Shown here in pieces: positions 54,950-64,000 of a stretch of 64,000 nt of DNA. The translations under genes were made by a program, and so were the position numbers. Every line of letters begins with the position of its first letter. The first letter of the stretch is position 1. The notes beneath the pieces are model-generated. The model made no database searches, was not told where the DNA came from, and saw only the letters and a list, made by a program, of their open reading frames with translations. Origin of the DNA: Siphonodentalium dalli (lineage: Eukaryota > Mollusca > Scaphopoda > Gadilida > Siphonodentaliidae); the NCBI GenBank assembly GCA_032622095.1, contig CP136066.1, forward strand, positions 193,802,816 to 193,866,815, given 5' to 3'.

Positions 54950-56115
54950 AACTTAGTTTGAGGTATTGCCATGGGTTGGCGTCAGTCGTCCGTTCGTCGT
55001 CCGTCTGCATGTCTATCAACAATTTTTTTAACACACCCTACAGGTCACACCTCTCATCTGATCGTTACCAAACGTCATATGGATCTTCAGGGTGGCCTCT
55101 AGATGGGAGCCCCGATTTTTCCCTAAATTCGTTAAACACATGGCCGCAAGCAGCCATCTTGGATTTCAAATGTGAATCTATCAGAACACCTGCAGCCCGT
55201 ATTTATTGGAGAATTGTTTTAAAACCTTACAGACATATTTAGGATTACCTCTAGCTGGGAGCTAGCAAATTTGAACGATTATCGATGAAAAACATGGCCG
55301 ACGGCAGCCATCATATGGATCCTCGGCATGCATTCTAGATGGGACCTCCCTTTTTTCGAAATTCGTTCAAAATATGGTTTCCAGCGGCCATCTTTGATTT
55401 TACTTTTTGTATGACTAAATCCTTTAGCCCAACATACAGGTCACACCTGTCACCCGATCGTCACCAAACTTCATATGGATTTTCGGGGTGACATCTAGAT
55501 GGGAGTCTATTCCGAAATTCGTTAAAAACAAGGCCGCCACCAGCCATCCTGGATTTCAAATTTGAATCCATCGGCGCACACTGTAGCCCGCAATTATTAC
55601 AGAATTGTTCTGAAAATTTACATGTTTAGGATCACCTCTAGATTGTAGCTGTCAAATTTGAACGATTTATTTTCGATGAAAAACATGGCCGCCGACACCC
55701 ATCTTGGATTTTACTCTTTGTATCACTAAATACTTTAGCAGACCCCACAGAGCACACCCTCGTCCGATCAACACCAAACTTCATATGGATCTTCGGGGTG
55801 ACTGACCTCTAGATGTCTGCTTACCATTTGTTCTGAATTATATTTAAAAACATGGCTGCCAGTGGCACTCTTGAATTGTTCTCTTTGTATCACTAAATCC
55901 TTCTGCGCACCCAAGAGGCTAACTCCTCTTCCAATCATCACCAATCTTCATATGGATCTTCTGGGTGACCTCTAGATGGGAGCCAGTTGTAGTTCTAGTT
56001 CTATTATTGCATCATTATTGCATCATTTGGCACTCCCTACAGCCAATTTGTCATCCGATTAATCCCCCTGTGTATGTAACTGTGTATGCATCTTCATGGT
56101 AACCTCTAGATACTT
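54950..56115 (+). repeat. Degenerate tandem array, ~390-bp unit
   Basis: The anchor phrase ATATGGATCTTCGGGGTGAC followed by CTCTAGATGGGAG recurs in variant form near 55077, 55312, 55470, 55783, 55949 and 56087. Another anchor, AAATTTGAACGAT ... GATGAAAAACATGGCCG, recurs at about 55265 and 55652. Spacing between like anchors is 387-394 bp, with smaller sub-repeats inside. Related single units lie at 50800-51065 and 59420-59880. Nothing coding is inferred. Confidence 0.7.
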
Positions 56116-56880
56116 AAGCAATTAAACTGTCCGATTTCCCTATCGCTCTATGGACTGTAATATATGGAATGATACCATTTCCAAGTTGAGCTACTGTGTC
56201 ATTGAAACTTTCATTGTTATTCATCAGACTATTGAGAATGAGAAGACTGGGTCTTTGAAGTGTTCCTATACAATATATTAAGACTATTAGAGAGAACATT
56301 AATGTACCATTTTCCGGGGATAGGTTGAACTCATTGGACACCTGAGTGATTTCTGAAGTATGTAAGGGAAAGTTTACTATTCATTCTTTTTTAATGAAGC
56401 ATTAAGCTTTCATGACTAACATCAACCTGAACGGTTCCTTGGTCTTCAGCTGTCAATCCGAGAACACCCTTAGTGTTCAAAGACTAATTGAACGCTCCAA
56501 TTGGGCATGAATGCTTACACAGTACCCCCCAAGTAGAAGCAGCCTCACTCCGATCAACGCTGATGTCTTTGTTTTTGTTAGTATACGTCATTTGGGATAC
56601 GGTTACGATTTCATGGATTTTAATAAGCTCCAATAACACCTGAAATTTATTTTCTGCAATATATCACTTTGCTCAGTTCGAAACTGGTCAATATATCTCA
56701 TGTGACCCTCCAGTTATATTATCGGTGTGATGTTTAGATCGGCAATCACTGTACTCGTTGTCGAGCTTCCCGCGAAATAAGATCGCTATTCACAACGGGT
56801 AGACATCTCTGGGTGCAGCCGACACAAAGCCTCGCAGTAATCGTCAATCTAGAAGTACACGAAGCCAGTCGCCAAAACAA
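56116..56880. other. Intergenic stretch, no gene seen
   Basis: No continuation of the Harbinger fragment was found here in the minus-strand reading. Confidence 0.35.
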
Positions 56881-57225
56881 TTATCTATTTGGGTAGCGAA
56901 AACGTCTCAGCATGGTGCACATCGCGTCGACTTTGGTTCGATTTGATGGGACCAAATCAGAAGTGATTCCCATAAGAGAGCACATCAACCGTTTGTCGCA
57001 TTTCACATATCCATAGAGGTGATAGGCCTGTGAAACAGAATTCGCATTCAAATCAAATCGCCGACTTGAAGGGGCTTGAAATGATGCGTCGTGGTTTATG
57101 TCAGATCCAAATCTGGGAACCGGCCCCTCTTCCCCCATTAGCATTACGTCTATCAGGTCATCCATGATAACAACGAACTGAATTTCCATGACATATGACC
57201 TGCATTTATAGCTGTATTGCCACAA
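56881..57225 (-). pseudogene. PIF/Harbinger transposase-like nuclease, N-terminal fragment
   Basis: This 114-codon frame ends in CTMLRRFRYPNR and a stop. The pattern KV-x-x-MC-x-MLRR-x-x-YPNR, preceded by LMCSLMGITSDLVPSNRTKV, matches the start of Harbinger-derived nucleases (typically ...AL-LLRRL-YPNRW-DL). The acidic stretch MDDLIDVMLMGEEGPVPRF lies in the equivalent place. In a full-length protein about 250 further residues with the DDE catalytic triad should follow. They were not found downstream (below 56881), so this is a fragment. No Harbinger TIR or 3-bp target duplication was identified. It could be a transposon remnant or the first exon of a HARBI1-like gene. Confidence 0.55.
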
Positions 57226-58219
57226 TATATCACGAAAATCCCGGGTCGTACGTTGTGTTGTGACTTGTCATATTAATGACAATGAACAGATCATGATTAT
57301 CGTATTGTTCGAAATGAGGTGACAAGTGAAGTTTAACGGGACTGTACACCAAACACGCGCTTTGGGTTGTAAAATTGGTACGAAATAATGATGGTTCGCT
57401 TTTGTCAAAAGTCTTATAAATCCATAGTCGTTTTGCGAAAGGATCGACTTTTTGGCCATACGGATAGATTTACGACTACCAATAGCTATCCGTATTCGTA
57501 ATCATGATTGTAAGGACGCGAATGGTCTTTAATACGCAGGTATGTGTGCCGAGCTTTGGTATCCATTGAGCATCGCTATTTTTCGCCGCGAATCGCCACG
57601 AAGCACCGGCTTGGTCCGCGAACGCCACTAACGCAACAAATAGACGATCTTATGTGTTGGACTGTATGTTATGGCGTCCACACATGTACATCATATAAGC
57701 ATTTCTGTCATCGTAAAGGTGAGAAAGATCTGGGAATAGACTATGAACCTTAGAATTACGAAATGATCCCAGACATCTGAACCAATTTCAACCAAATTTT
57801 GTGTGGTGGCCCGGGATACCCCGGTGAATGTTATAACGGCGCTATTTTCTTTCTCTCGTTAAAGTTTTATTTAAAACGATTTTTTAAATTTCTTGTTGTT
57901 AAATTGAGAAAGTAAGTTCAGACTAAACTCTCACTCGCGAGGATGCCTCACCAACAGCGCTACGTTCTGCGTGATCAGTATGACATTAACACTGATCGCG
58001 GCCTACACAGTAGCCGTTAACGTGTCACTAAAATGCTACCGTTAGGAAACAGCCATCCACACCATAACTAATACAAAATCGAAGACTGCCCCCCAATGTT
58101 TTTTTTCTTGAGGACACAATTATCACGGGTATTCACGCTGTTAGTGTAGGATTGTTATATATGACAACTTCAGAAATTAGCAGTTTTCCGGGGACTTAGT
58201 ATCGAACGTGTTTTCCTTT
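57226..58219. other. Intergenic stretch, no gene seen
   Basis: No features were recognised. Confidence 0.35.
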
Positions 58220-58582
58220 TTGAAAACAATGAAAACTGGTTCAGCCAGTTACAGAGGTGATCACGATTTAAATGCAGACGGGGAACCACAGTTATATATG
58301 TGTCGATAGCTTCCTGTTGATCTCTCCGAGACAAAATCCATACACGGGACTGACTTGACTACCATCCTATTTTCAATCTTTGAAATACATTTTCAATAGA
58401 TAAACCCACACACGGATTGAAATAATTGGATGGGACCTGGCATGACATGATATTAATTATTTGATACAATAAAGTGCACTAAGACATATATAGAAGCATG
58501 TTTTGCTTAAATCGGAGCAGCAATACATTTTCACTAAATGATTTATTCTGGCTCATGAGAGCTGAGTAACATTGAGTTTCAC
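58220..58582 (-). repeat. Right arm of the ~360-bp inverted repeat
   Basis: Reverse complement, diverged, of 53270-53632. It starts near AACAATGAAAACTGGTTCAGCC and ends near TTGAGTTTCACAT. Confidence 0.65.
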
Positions 58583-58882
58583 ATAATACTGTTTGTGTTC
58601 TATTGAAATGGTTCGGTCAGTCGAATGTTTCTGCAAAACAATCAAACAAAAACAAAAGGCTCATTTTTCTATTTAAAAACAATTTAATGTCGTTATCGCG
58701 ATATATAACTTGAACAAACGACGACCGATTTGATGCAGTTGATAAATGGATTTTTCATAGCAAAATACACGTTAGAATCAACTGATAACATAATAATATA
58801 GAAAGGAAAGTAAATAGTAATATCCGCCACCATGAAAAACAAGCACTCATCCAAACAATCACAGAGGCAAACAATGTGAACA
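58583..58882. other. Spacer with part of an inverted repeat
   Basis: It holds at 58680-58765 the complement of 52215-52300. No gene is seen. Confidence 0.35.
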
Positions 58883-58886
58883 TTAA

Positions 58887-59278
58887 CCCTTTACCCAACA
58901 AACCGGCCAAAACCGGCCAAATAAAGCTTCAACAGCCTAAAATATCTTCGGTCTGTCTCAATAGAACCATACAAATATGGATATCATTGGAACCGGCTCC
59001 TTGACCACATTGTGATAGTTACAGTTATGCCCTGTGCCAATGCATTCTCTTATATATGCGAGTCGACCATAGGTCGCCTCGCATATATAAGAGAATGCAT
59101 TGGCCTAAACAAAATCTTTTTTTAACACTTTTTACCATTTTGTCTTACATTCTTTAACAATTTTATAATTTTTAATGTGTTAAGCCAATGCATTCTCTTA
59201 TATATGCGAGGCGACCTATGGTCGACTCGCATATATAAGAGAATGCATTGGCACAGGGCCCTTCTGATGGGTAAAGGG
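58887..59278. mobile_element. TTAA-flanked MITE, family T5, carrying two hairpin modules
   Basis: This 392-bp element has TTAA at 58883-58886 and 59279-59282. The ends are CCCTTTACCCA and its complement. CCC starts next to TTAA are typical of piggyBac-type MITEs. Inside it carry two 67-bp hairpins (59037-59103 and 59185-59251) matching those of element H. The outer H termini (TGTGACCCGCC) are absent. Confidence 0.82.
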
Positions 59279-59419
59279 TTAAACAGACACAAGTTCTCTC
59301 ATATGGATATATGCACATAGCCAAGTATACGCTCTTCGTTATATTCTGGCTGAAAAAAAACTTACATTGTATCATGCATGTGCATGACTTAATCCTTCGA
59401 CACACATATATAACACAGG

Positions 59420-59880
59420 TCAGATCCCTAATCCGATCGTCACCAAATTTCATATGGATCTTCGGGGTGACCACTAAATGGGTGCGATCGATGGTTTCCG
59501 AAATATGTTAAGTAACATGGCTGCCCGCAGCAATCTTGGATTTTACTATTGGCATGGCTAAATCCTTCAGCACACCCTGTAGGTCATGCACATGCCTCCA
59601 TCAATCATCACCATCATGTTACTCAGAAGTTTGTCCTAAAATATGGCATCTACGGCCATCGTGGATTTCACATTGAATCCAGCTGCACATCACGTGACCC
59701 ACATGTATTGGAGAACAGTTTTAAGACTTTACAGGTATATTTAGGATCACTCCTAGATGGTAGCTATCGGATGTCAAATATGTTCGATTAAAACATAACC
59801 ACGGGGCAGTCATCTTGGATTTTAATATTTGCAAGACTAAATCCTTCGGCACACCTTATACATGTCACCCTAGATTAACC
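59420..59880 (+). repeat. Diverged units of the ~390-bp array
   Basis: It shares GATCGTCACCAAATTTCATA and TGGATCTTCGGGGTGACC, a GTAACATGGCTGCCCGCAGC word and TCTTGGATTTTAC phrases with 54950-56115. Confidence 0.6.
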
Positions 59881-59974
59881 ACAACGCACAGGATACTTTT
59901 TATTCAATCGGCCAATTGAGGTTATTAGTTCGAGGCTTGGTAATTACATTTTGACTGGTATGGTATGGGTAGGG

Positions 59975-60113
59975 TTCTCTATTCCGAAGGTTCATTATTC
60001 CGAAGGTTCGCTATCTGGAAGATTCATTAATCCGAAGGTTCCCTATTCCGAATGTTCATTATTCCGAAGATTCGCTATTCAGAAGGTTCGCTATTCCGAA
60101 GGTTTTCTATTCT
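59975..60113. repeat. 16-bp minisatellite
   Basis: About eight imperfect copies of a unit close to ATTCCGAAGGTTCGCT. The open frame across it (59951-60178) is a by-product. Confidence 0.85.
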
Positions 60114-60396
60114 GGTCGTATTTAACCAGAAATGAATCAAAAATTGCACCCCTCCCACAAAAACCACACGAGGAATGAAAAAACAATTACGCTAGAAATT
60201 CACATATGGTACATTTATACACCCAATTATAATTCATAAATTGTCCCAGATGTCGGTTATTAATAGCAAGAAGACAGTATCAGTTTATCATGTTTTATGG
60301 AAAGTTGAAAACACGATGACTGCATGATTGAAATAAACTACACGTAAGAGATACAGTCTATCCGAACTGGCAATCTGTATTTGAAAGAAACATTAA

Positions 60397-60858
60397 AGGC
60401 CCACTTAATTTTCGATCCCCCATATTATATACCATTTGAAATAGGAAGCTCTCTAATATTGTATTATCAACTGAACCGGTGTAATAAACTGTGAACATGT
60501 TGTTGTTGGTGAGTTACCGACGTGTAATTGTGCTTAACTTTCAATTGGTTTTGTTGCACAGTGTATTATTTTTCAATGGCGAAGGGAATAACTCTATATT
60601 TGAAAGATATAGTTATTCCCTTTCCATTAAATACATTTTTAGTTTGAATGCTGTTGCATTCTGGGTGCCATAACGGGGGAATCTTTTTATGATTTCAGTT
60701 GTTTTCTGTCTCTCTATGGGCATCTTCTGTCTGAGACAGACGTTTCAAATGGTGATGACTTATAGTATTTTAATTATATTTTATGGCATAGCTTGTTATT
60801 AAAACCGTATATCAAGGCACAATCAAAAAAATCGGTGATTCGAAAATTAGATGGGCCT
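60397..60858. mobile_element. TTAA-flanked MITE, family T4, copy 2
   Basis: This 462-bp element has TTAA at 60393-60396 and 60859-60862. The ends are AGGCCCACTTAATTTTCGA and, inverted, AGGCCCATCTAATTTTCGA. Its middle holds a small hairpin around GGGAATAACTCTATATTTGA and its complement at about 60570-60625, related to the 419-bp copy. Confidence 0.85.
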
Positions 60859-60862
60859 TTAA

Positions 60863-61925
60863 AGTCAATAAAAGTCACAATTGCAGTTAGGTTCATCTAT
60901 ACCCGTCTATTCAGCTATATTCTGCTACGCAGTATGTTATGGCGCTCCTGTATTCGTTAAGCATTATAGCCCCACTAGTGTAGGCAGTTAGCGACAAAAA
61001 ATGCTCGGATCGATACAAGTCGGATAAAAGCGCCATTTTTTAGTATCTTGTAGGACAGCATCTCTAGTCTAGGAATTTTTTCAAGAACCAACTTTTTGAC
61101 CGACGTAGAGCCGAAAATTCAAGATGGCGTCCAAGATGGCCGCCAGTTTGACGGTGGCACTCCTAATAGATTTGCTTCTCGATTTGATATGGTAAACATA
61201 ATGAATTTCCCCACATTATCTAATAATGGTGTTTATAGAATAACAACCTTGACTCTTAGTTGAAAAATGGCCACAATTATTCAAGATGGATGCCAAAATG
61301 GCGGCCGAAACATGAGAAATTGGGTTTTTTCCTTATTTTTTTATTAAATACTTTACAATTTTCGAGATAATATAAGAGAAGATATCAACTATGTGTTCAT
61401 TATTTTATGGGATAACTTCTGTGGAAAAGTCATGCACATTAAAGGTGAAGTAGTATTGTTCGTTCTGGTAGTAATGTGAGGTAGAATATGTGCTATATAA
61501 AATGAATGAAATTATTCTCAGACTGTGTTTCATTCTGTAAATGCTTAATAACCAACCGTGAATGACACTAATGTCATCAATTCTATTTGCGACACTACTA
61601 TATGGTTGGATCAATTGAATACAACTTTGTATGTCGAGATGTTTACGAATAAAAAATCAATTTAGTAGTGGATTTACCACGAATTTAGGAAACACTAAAC
61701 GACAGACCCCATATTCATCAAACTCAATTTGGTTCTCAAAAAACAAGAACATATGGAAGGTATTCTGCAACATATCTTCATCATCACGCCTCGTTTTCAA
61801 ATTACCAATACTTAAATTCAGTATTTTATGTCCAATTATACACAAAATGATTGAAGCATATACTCGAAAGTATATTTGAGTTCGGAATAAGAAATAATAT
61901 TATTTCCTTGTATCATATAGTGTCC
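60863..61925 (-). other. Unassigned stretch with open minus-strand frames
   Basis: Minus-strand frames 61845-61657 and 61614-61405 are separated by a short gap and read like ordinary protein (for example FDEYGVCRLVFPKFVVNPLL and NRIDDISVIHGWLLSIYRM). I recognise no family. They may belong to a decayed element lying upstream of the hairpin at 61931. The left part has ATGGCGGC-rich repeats near 61100-61320. Confidence 0.25.
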
Positions 61926-61930
61926 TCAAT

Positions 61931-62055
61931 TATTCCAGCAACAGAACATGAAACAATCATGCGAATAGCCCAGATTCAACAATATATACATTAGAGCAAT
62001 GTATTGCATATATATGCATATGTATAATTTTGTATGTTCTATTGTTGCTGGAATA
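61931..62055. repeat. Small TIR/hairpin element
   Basis: The ends TATTCCAGCAACAGAACAT and ATGTTCTATTGTTGCTGGAA pair with a 3-base bulge. The ~125-bp interior is AT-rich. It interrupts a minus-strand frame (62225-61926) of unknown nature. Confidence 0.55.
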
Positions 62056-62312
62056 TACTCCATGGGGCCATGTGGTGGGAAGACGGGATCAGAAAATATT
62101 AAAATACAATTTGTTTTAATAAATTGAATTGACAATTCACTACTCACAACCACATCTGCACAACTACGTACATGGAAGTTTGCTTTTTGAACATTTGCAC
62201 CTGGAACAAACCGATTTGCAAACACAGTTATTCAATTCGGTGCACACTCTAGCCACTTCTGTGGTTGTCATCCATACAGGAACAAAATAATCATTAATAC
62301 ATATCTACCAGA

Positions 62313-63030
62313 AGGAGTCACATTGGGGAAAAACTGTTTCACCAGAATCAATTATATCACCCTTCCGGTTCCGTCTCCATCAAATTAAGTTCCGACTCTT
62401 TCGCGGTTTGTTAAAAAAAATATTCGAAGTTTTGATAGGTTGTTTATACACTGAATGTCAATACAGAAAGTATTCTCCAATAACAATCGACAGATTCGGT
62501 CTTTGTATGTGCAAAATCGGCTGCTTGTTGTGCACATTTAGAGACGTGCATTTGAGTGTATTTACCACGAGAATTAAGCAGCAGTTTGATGCTCAGATTT
62601 TATCACATTCAATTTGGGATGGAACTTGTCAGGTTTTATGATGTCGTTATTATAGTGTCCTGGTGTTCGATCATACAGAGATACATGTTCCAGCCCAACT
62701 AAAAAGTGTCAAGGCCGATAAACTTATCAAATTGCTGCTTAATTTAAATAGGAAATGCACAAAAATGCATTATGCCTCTGAGTGCACAAAATTGCTGATT
62801 TCGCATTATTATCATCAATAAGCACGAGCAAAGACCTAATCTACGGATATTTGTTTAGAAAATAGTTCTGTTTTGACATTTAGTGTATAAATGGCGGTCA
62901 TAACTTTGAAAATATTTGTTTTAAATCGCGAAAGTGTCGGGACTTAGTTCGATAGAGACAGACATAGAAAGGCGATAGAATCGATTCATGTGAAACAGTT
63001 TTCCCCAGTGAGTCAGATGCTGGAAACTTT
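62313..63030. repeat. Inverted repeat with ~135-bp arms
   Basis: The left arm (62313-62450, from GAGTCACATTGGGGAAAAAC) and the reverse complement of 62893-63030 share CACTGGGGAAAACTGTTTCAC. They also share CGACTCTTTCGCGGTTTG versus CGACACTTTCGCGATTTA. The ~440-bp middle has no gene. It lies directly against the 3' end of the nuclease-like pseudogene. Confidence 0.6.
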
Positions 63031-63034
63031 GCAT

Positions 63035-64000
63035 CTATTATGGGGCTTACAGTCCGTATACCAACCTGATATATACTAGTAGCACGATTTCTTTGGTGGT
63101 AACTGTTGGTGTGCACGGCCTTTATGAACATTTCATGTCTATCTTCATTAACTGAGGTCATGTTCGCAGATTTGTCATAAACAATCACGACGAAATGCTA
63201 AATACACTCAAATAGTGGTGATGGAACATTAAGTACCACAAACGGATTCCTCGTAATTGACATCAAGCATTCTGTTAGCCCTGGGTAAGCTTTTCAATCA
63301 TCCCAAAATGTGCGCTTGCCCTTACCAAAGAAATAGGAAGTTGAGTCGCATCCTGATATCGCATGGAAATGATGTAATATTGGAAGCACAGTTGAATTTT
63401 CTGAGCCCAATTGAATTGTACATATCAACTATGTTACGGATAACATGGGATTTAGACTTGCCGAAAGACACAGTTTCAAATATGTGCATTGGAGTAGCAT
63501 AAAATGCAGATGTCACAACAGAATCACGATAATATCCTTGTCAACAGTACGAACAATAATCGATGAATAATGAGTTTGTAGCATATGAGATATATGTCCG
63601 ACTAATCTACTGTCAGCTTCTACATACGTATATCCAAAGAGAATAGGTTCCACATTTGGACCATCTTATCATCATCCGTTACGAAGATGGTTTTCCCTGT
63701 TAGGGTTTCCAATTTAAAGAGACATTCATTTACCAATGCAAACAATTCTTGTCTGTTGGTGGTGTTTCTGAGAAAGTCATTCCAATTCGGTGGATTTTTT
63801 GTGGTAAGCCCCAACCTTACATCGAATGCCGCAACCACGTTTCTCTCACGTTCCTGTTTTGATACTACCCTATATTTACCTGTCCAAAACCAAGTCAATT
63901 CTTCTACAATCTGCGAGCTGCATCATACCATATGGAATAAACGTTGTGCTGATACTTCAGGTGTCAGTAAATGTATCAGAGCACCTCCGTCAAACACCTT
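63035..64000 (-). pseudogene. Decayed FEN1/PIN-like family protein, partial at window edge
   Basis: On the minus strand, in several frames, a protein of a family widespread in cnidarian and mollusc genomes can be followed. It opens with KVFDGGALIHLLTP at the window edge. WNDFLRNTTNRQELFALV lies in the 92-codon frame 63898-63620. After a frameshift come EADSRLVGHI (63620-63591) and RTVDKDIIVIL (about 63552-63518). GCDSTSYFFGKGKRTFWDD lies near 63350-63295, and FVVIVYDKSANMTSVNE near 63190-63140. VYQVG-like text (IYQVGIRTVS) ends it near 63060. The FDG, E-AD and T-D-D spacing resembles the metal-binding acids of FEN1/XPG-type nucleases. That functional reading is my inference. At least three frameshifts and internal stops make it a pseudogene. 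The 5' part is outside the window. Confidence 0.65.

Noticed and set aside
54838-55242. 134-codon plus-strand frame
   Set aside because: Most of it lies in the degenerate ~390-bp tandem array. Its residues follow the repeat, and the same text recurs at non-coding copies.
59951-60178. 75-codon frame with FSIPKVHYSEG-type repeats
   Set aside because: It is generated by the 16-bp minisatellite.

Overview
This is a stretch of eukaryotic, AT-rich, gene-poor intergenic DNA. Its repeat types, a single intronless rhodopsin-class receptor and the transposon families all point to a marine invertebrate. A mollusc or another lophotrochozoan is my best inference. No rRNA, CRISPR or bacterial operon structure is present. 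Almost everything recognisable is a mobile element in some state of decay, often one inserted into another.

Layout. 1-7350: unique-looking DNA with a 494-bp TTAA-flanked MITE (2477-2970), a tRNA-derived SINE-like fragment (4931-5100) and a 364-bp terminal-inverted-repeat (TIR) element (5143-5506). 7351-13095: an almost complete Ngaro-like tyrosine-recombinase retrotransposon. It has a CCHC Gag, reverse transcriptase, RNase H with frameshifts, a tyrosine recombinase, and split direct repeats in the order A1 ... B1-A2-B2. 13881-18500: a Helitron-like element with A|T flanks and a 3' hairpin, several foldbacks, two TTAA MITEs and low-complexity tracts. 21151-23826: a large palindromic element split at its TTAA by another TTAA MITE, then a foldback made of nested hairpins. 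23827-30127: the ruins of one APE-type non-LTR retrotransposon (coiled-coil ORF1, endonuclease, RT, C-terminus), interrupted by a TA-flanked MITE and a 1,051-bp Helitron-like element. Removing either insert restores the reading frame. 33564-34334 and 42900-44940 (both minus strand) hold fragments of other non-LTR elements. 34802-36541: two copies, each 799 bp, of a foldback element lying side by side.

48393-49564 is the only convincing host-type gene. It is an intronless seven-transmembrane receptor, but it breaks frame in intracellular loop 3 and lacks the DRY arginine. 49631-60858 is again dominated by repeats: a hairpin foldback, TTAA MITEs, a degenerate ~390-bp tandem array, a widely spaced inverted repeat and a PIF/Harbinger nuclease N-terminal fragment. 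At the right edge (63030-64000, minus strand) lies a frameshifted copy of a protein family common in cnidarian and mollusc genomes, with EAD, DxD and GCD motifs. It looks to me like a FEN1/PIN-type nuclease.

The unifying themes are: (a) many TTAA-flanked MITEs, eight copies in five families; (b) a 67-bp hairpin module carried by two different TIR elements; and (c) nested insertions whose target sites can be read precisely. Coordinates of coding regions and of elements with clear termini are exact to a few bases. Those of degenerate repeats are approximate. All family assignments rest on motifs read by eye.
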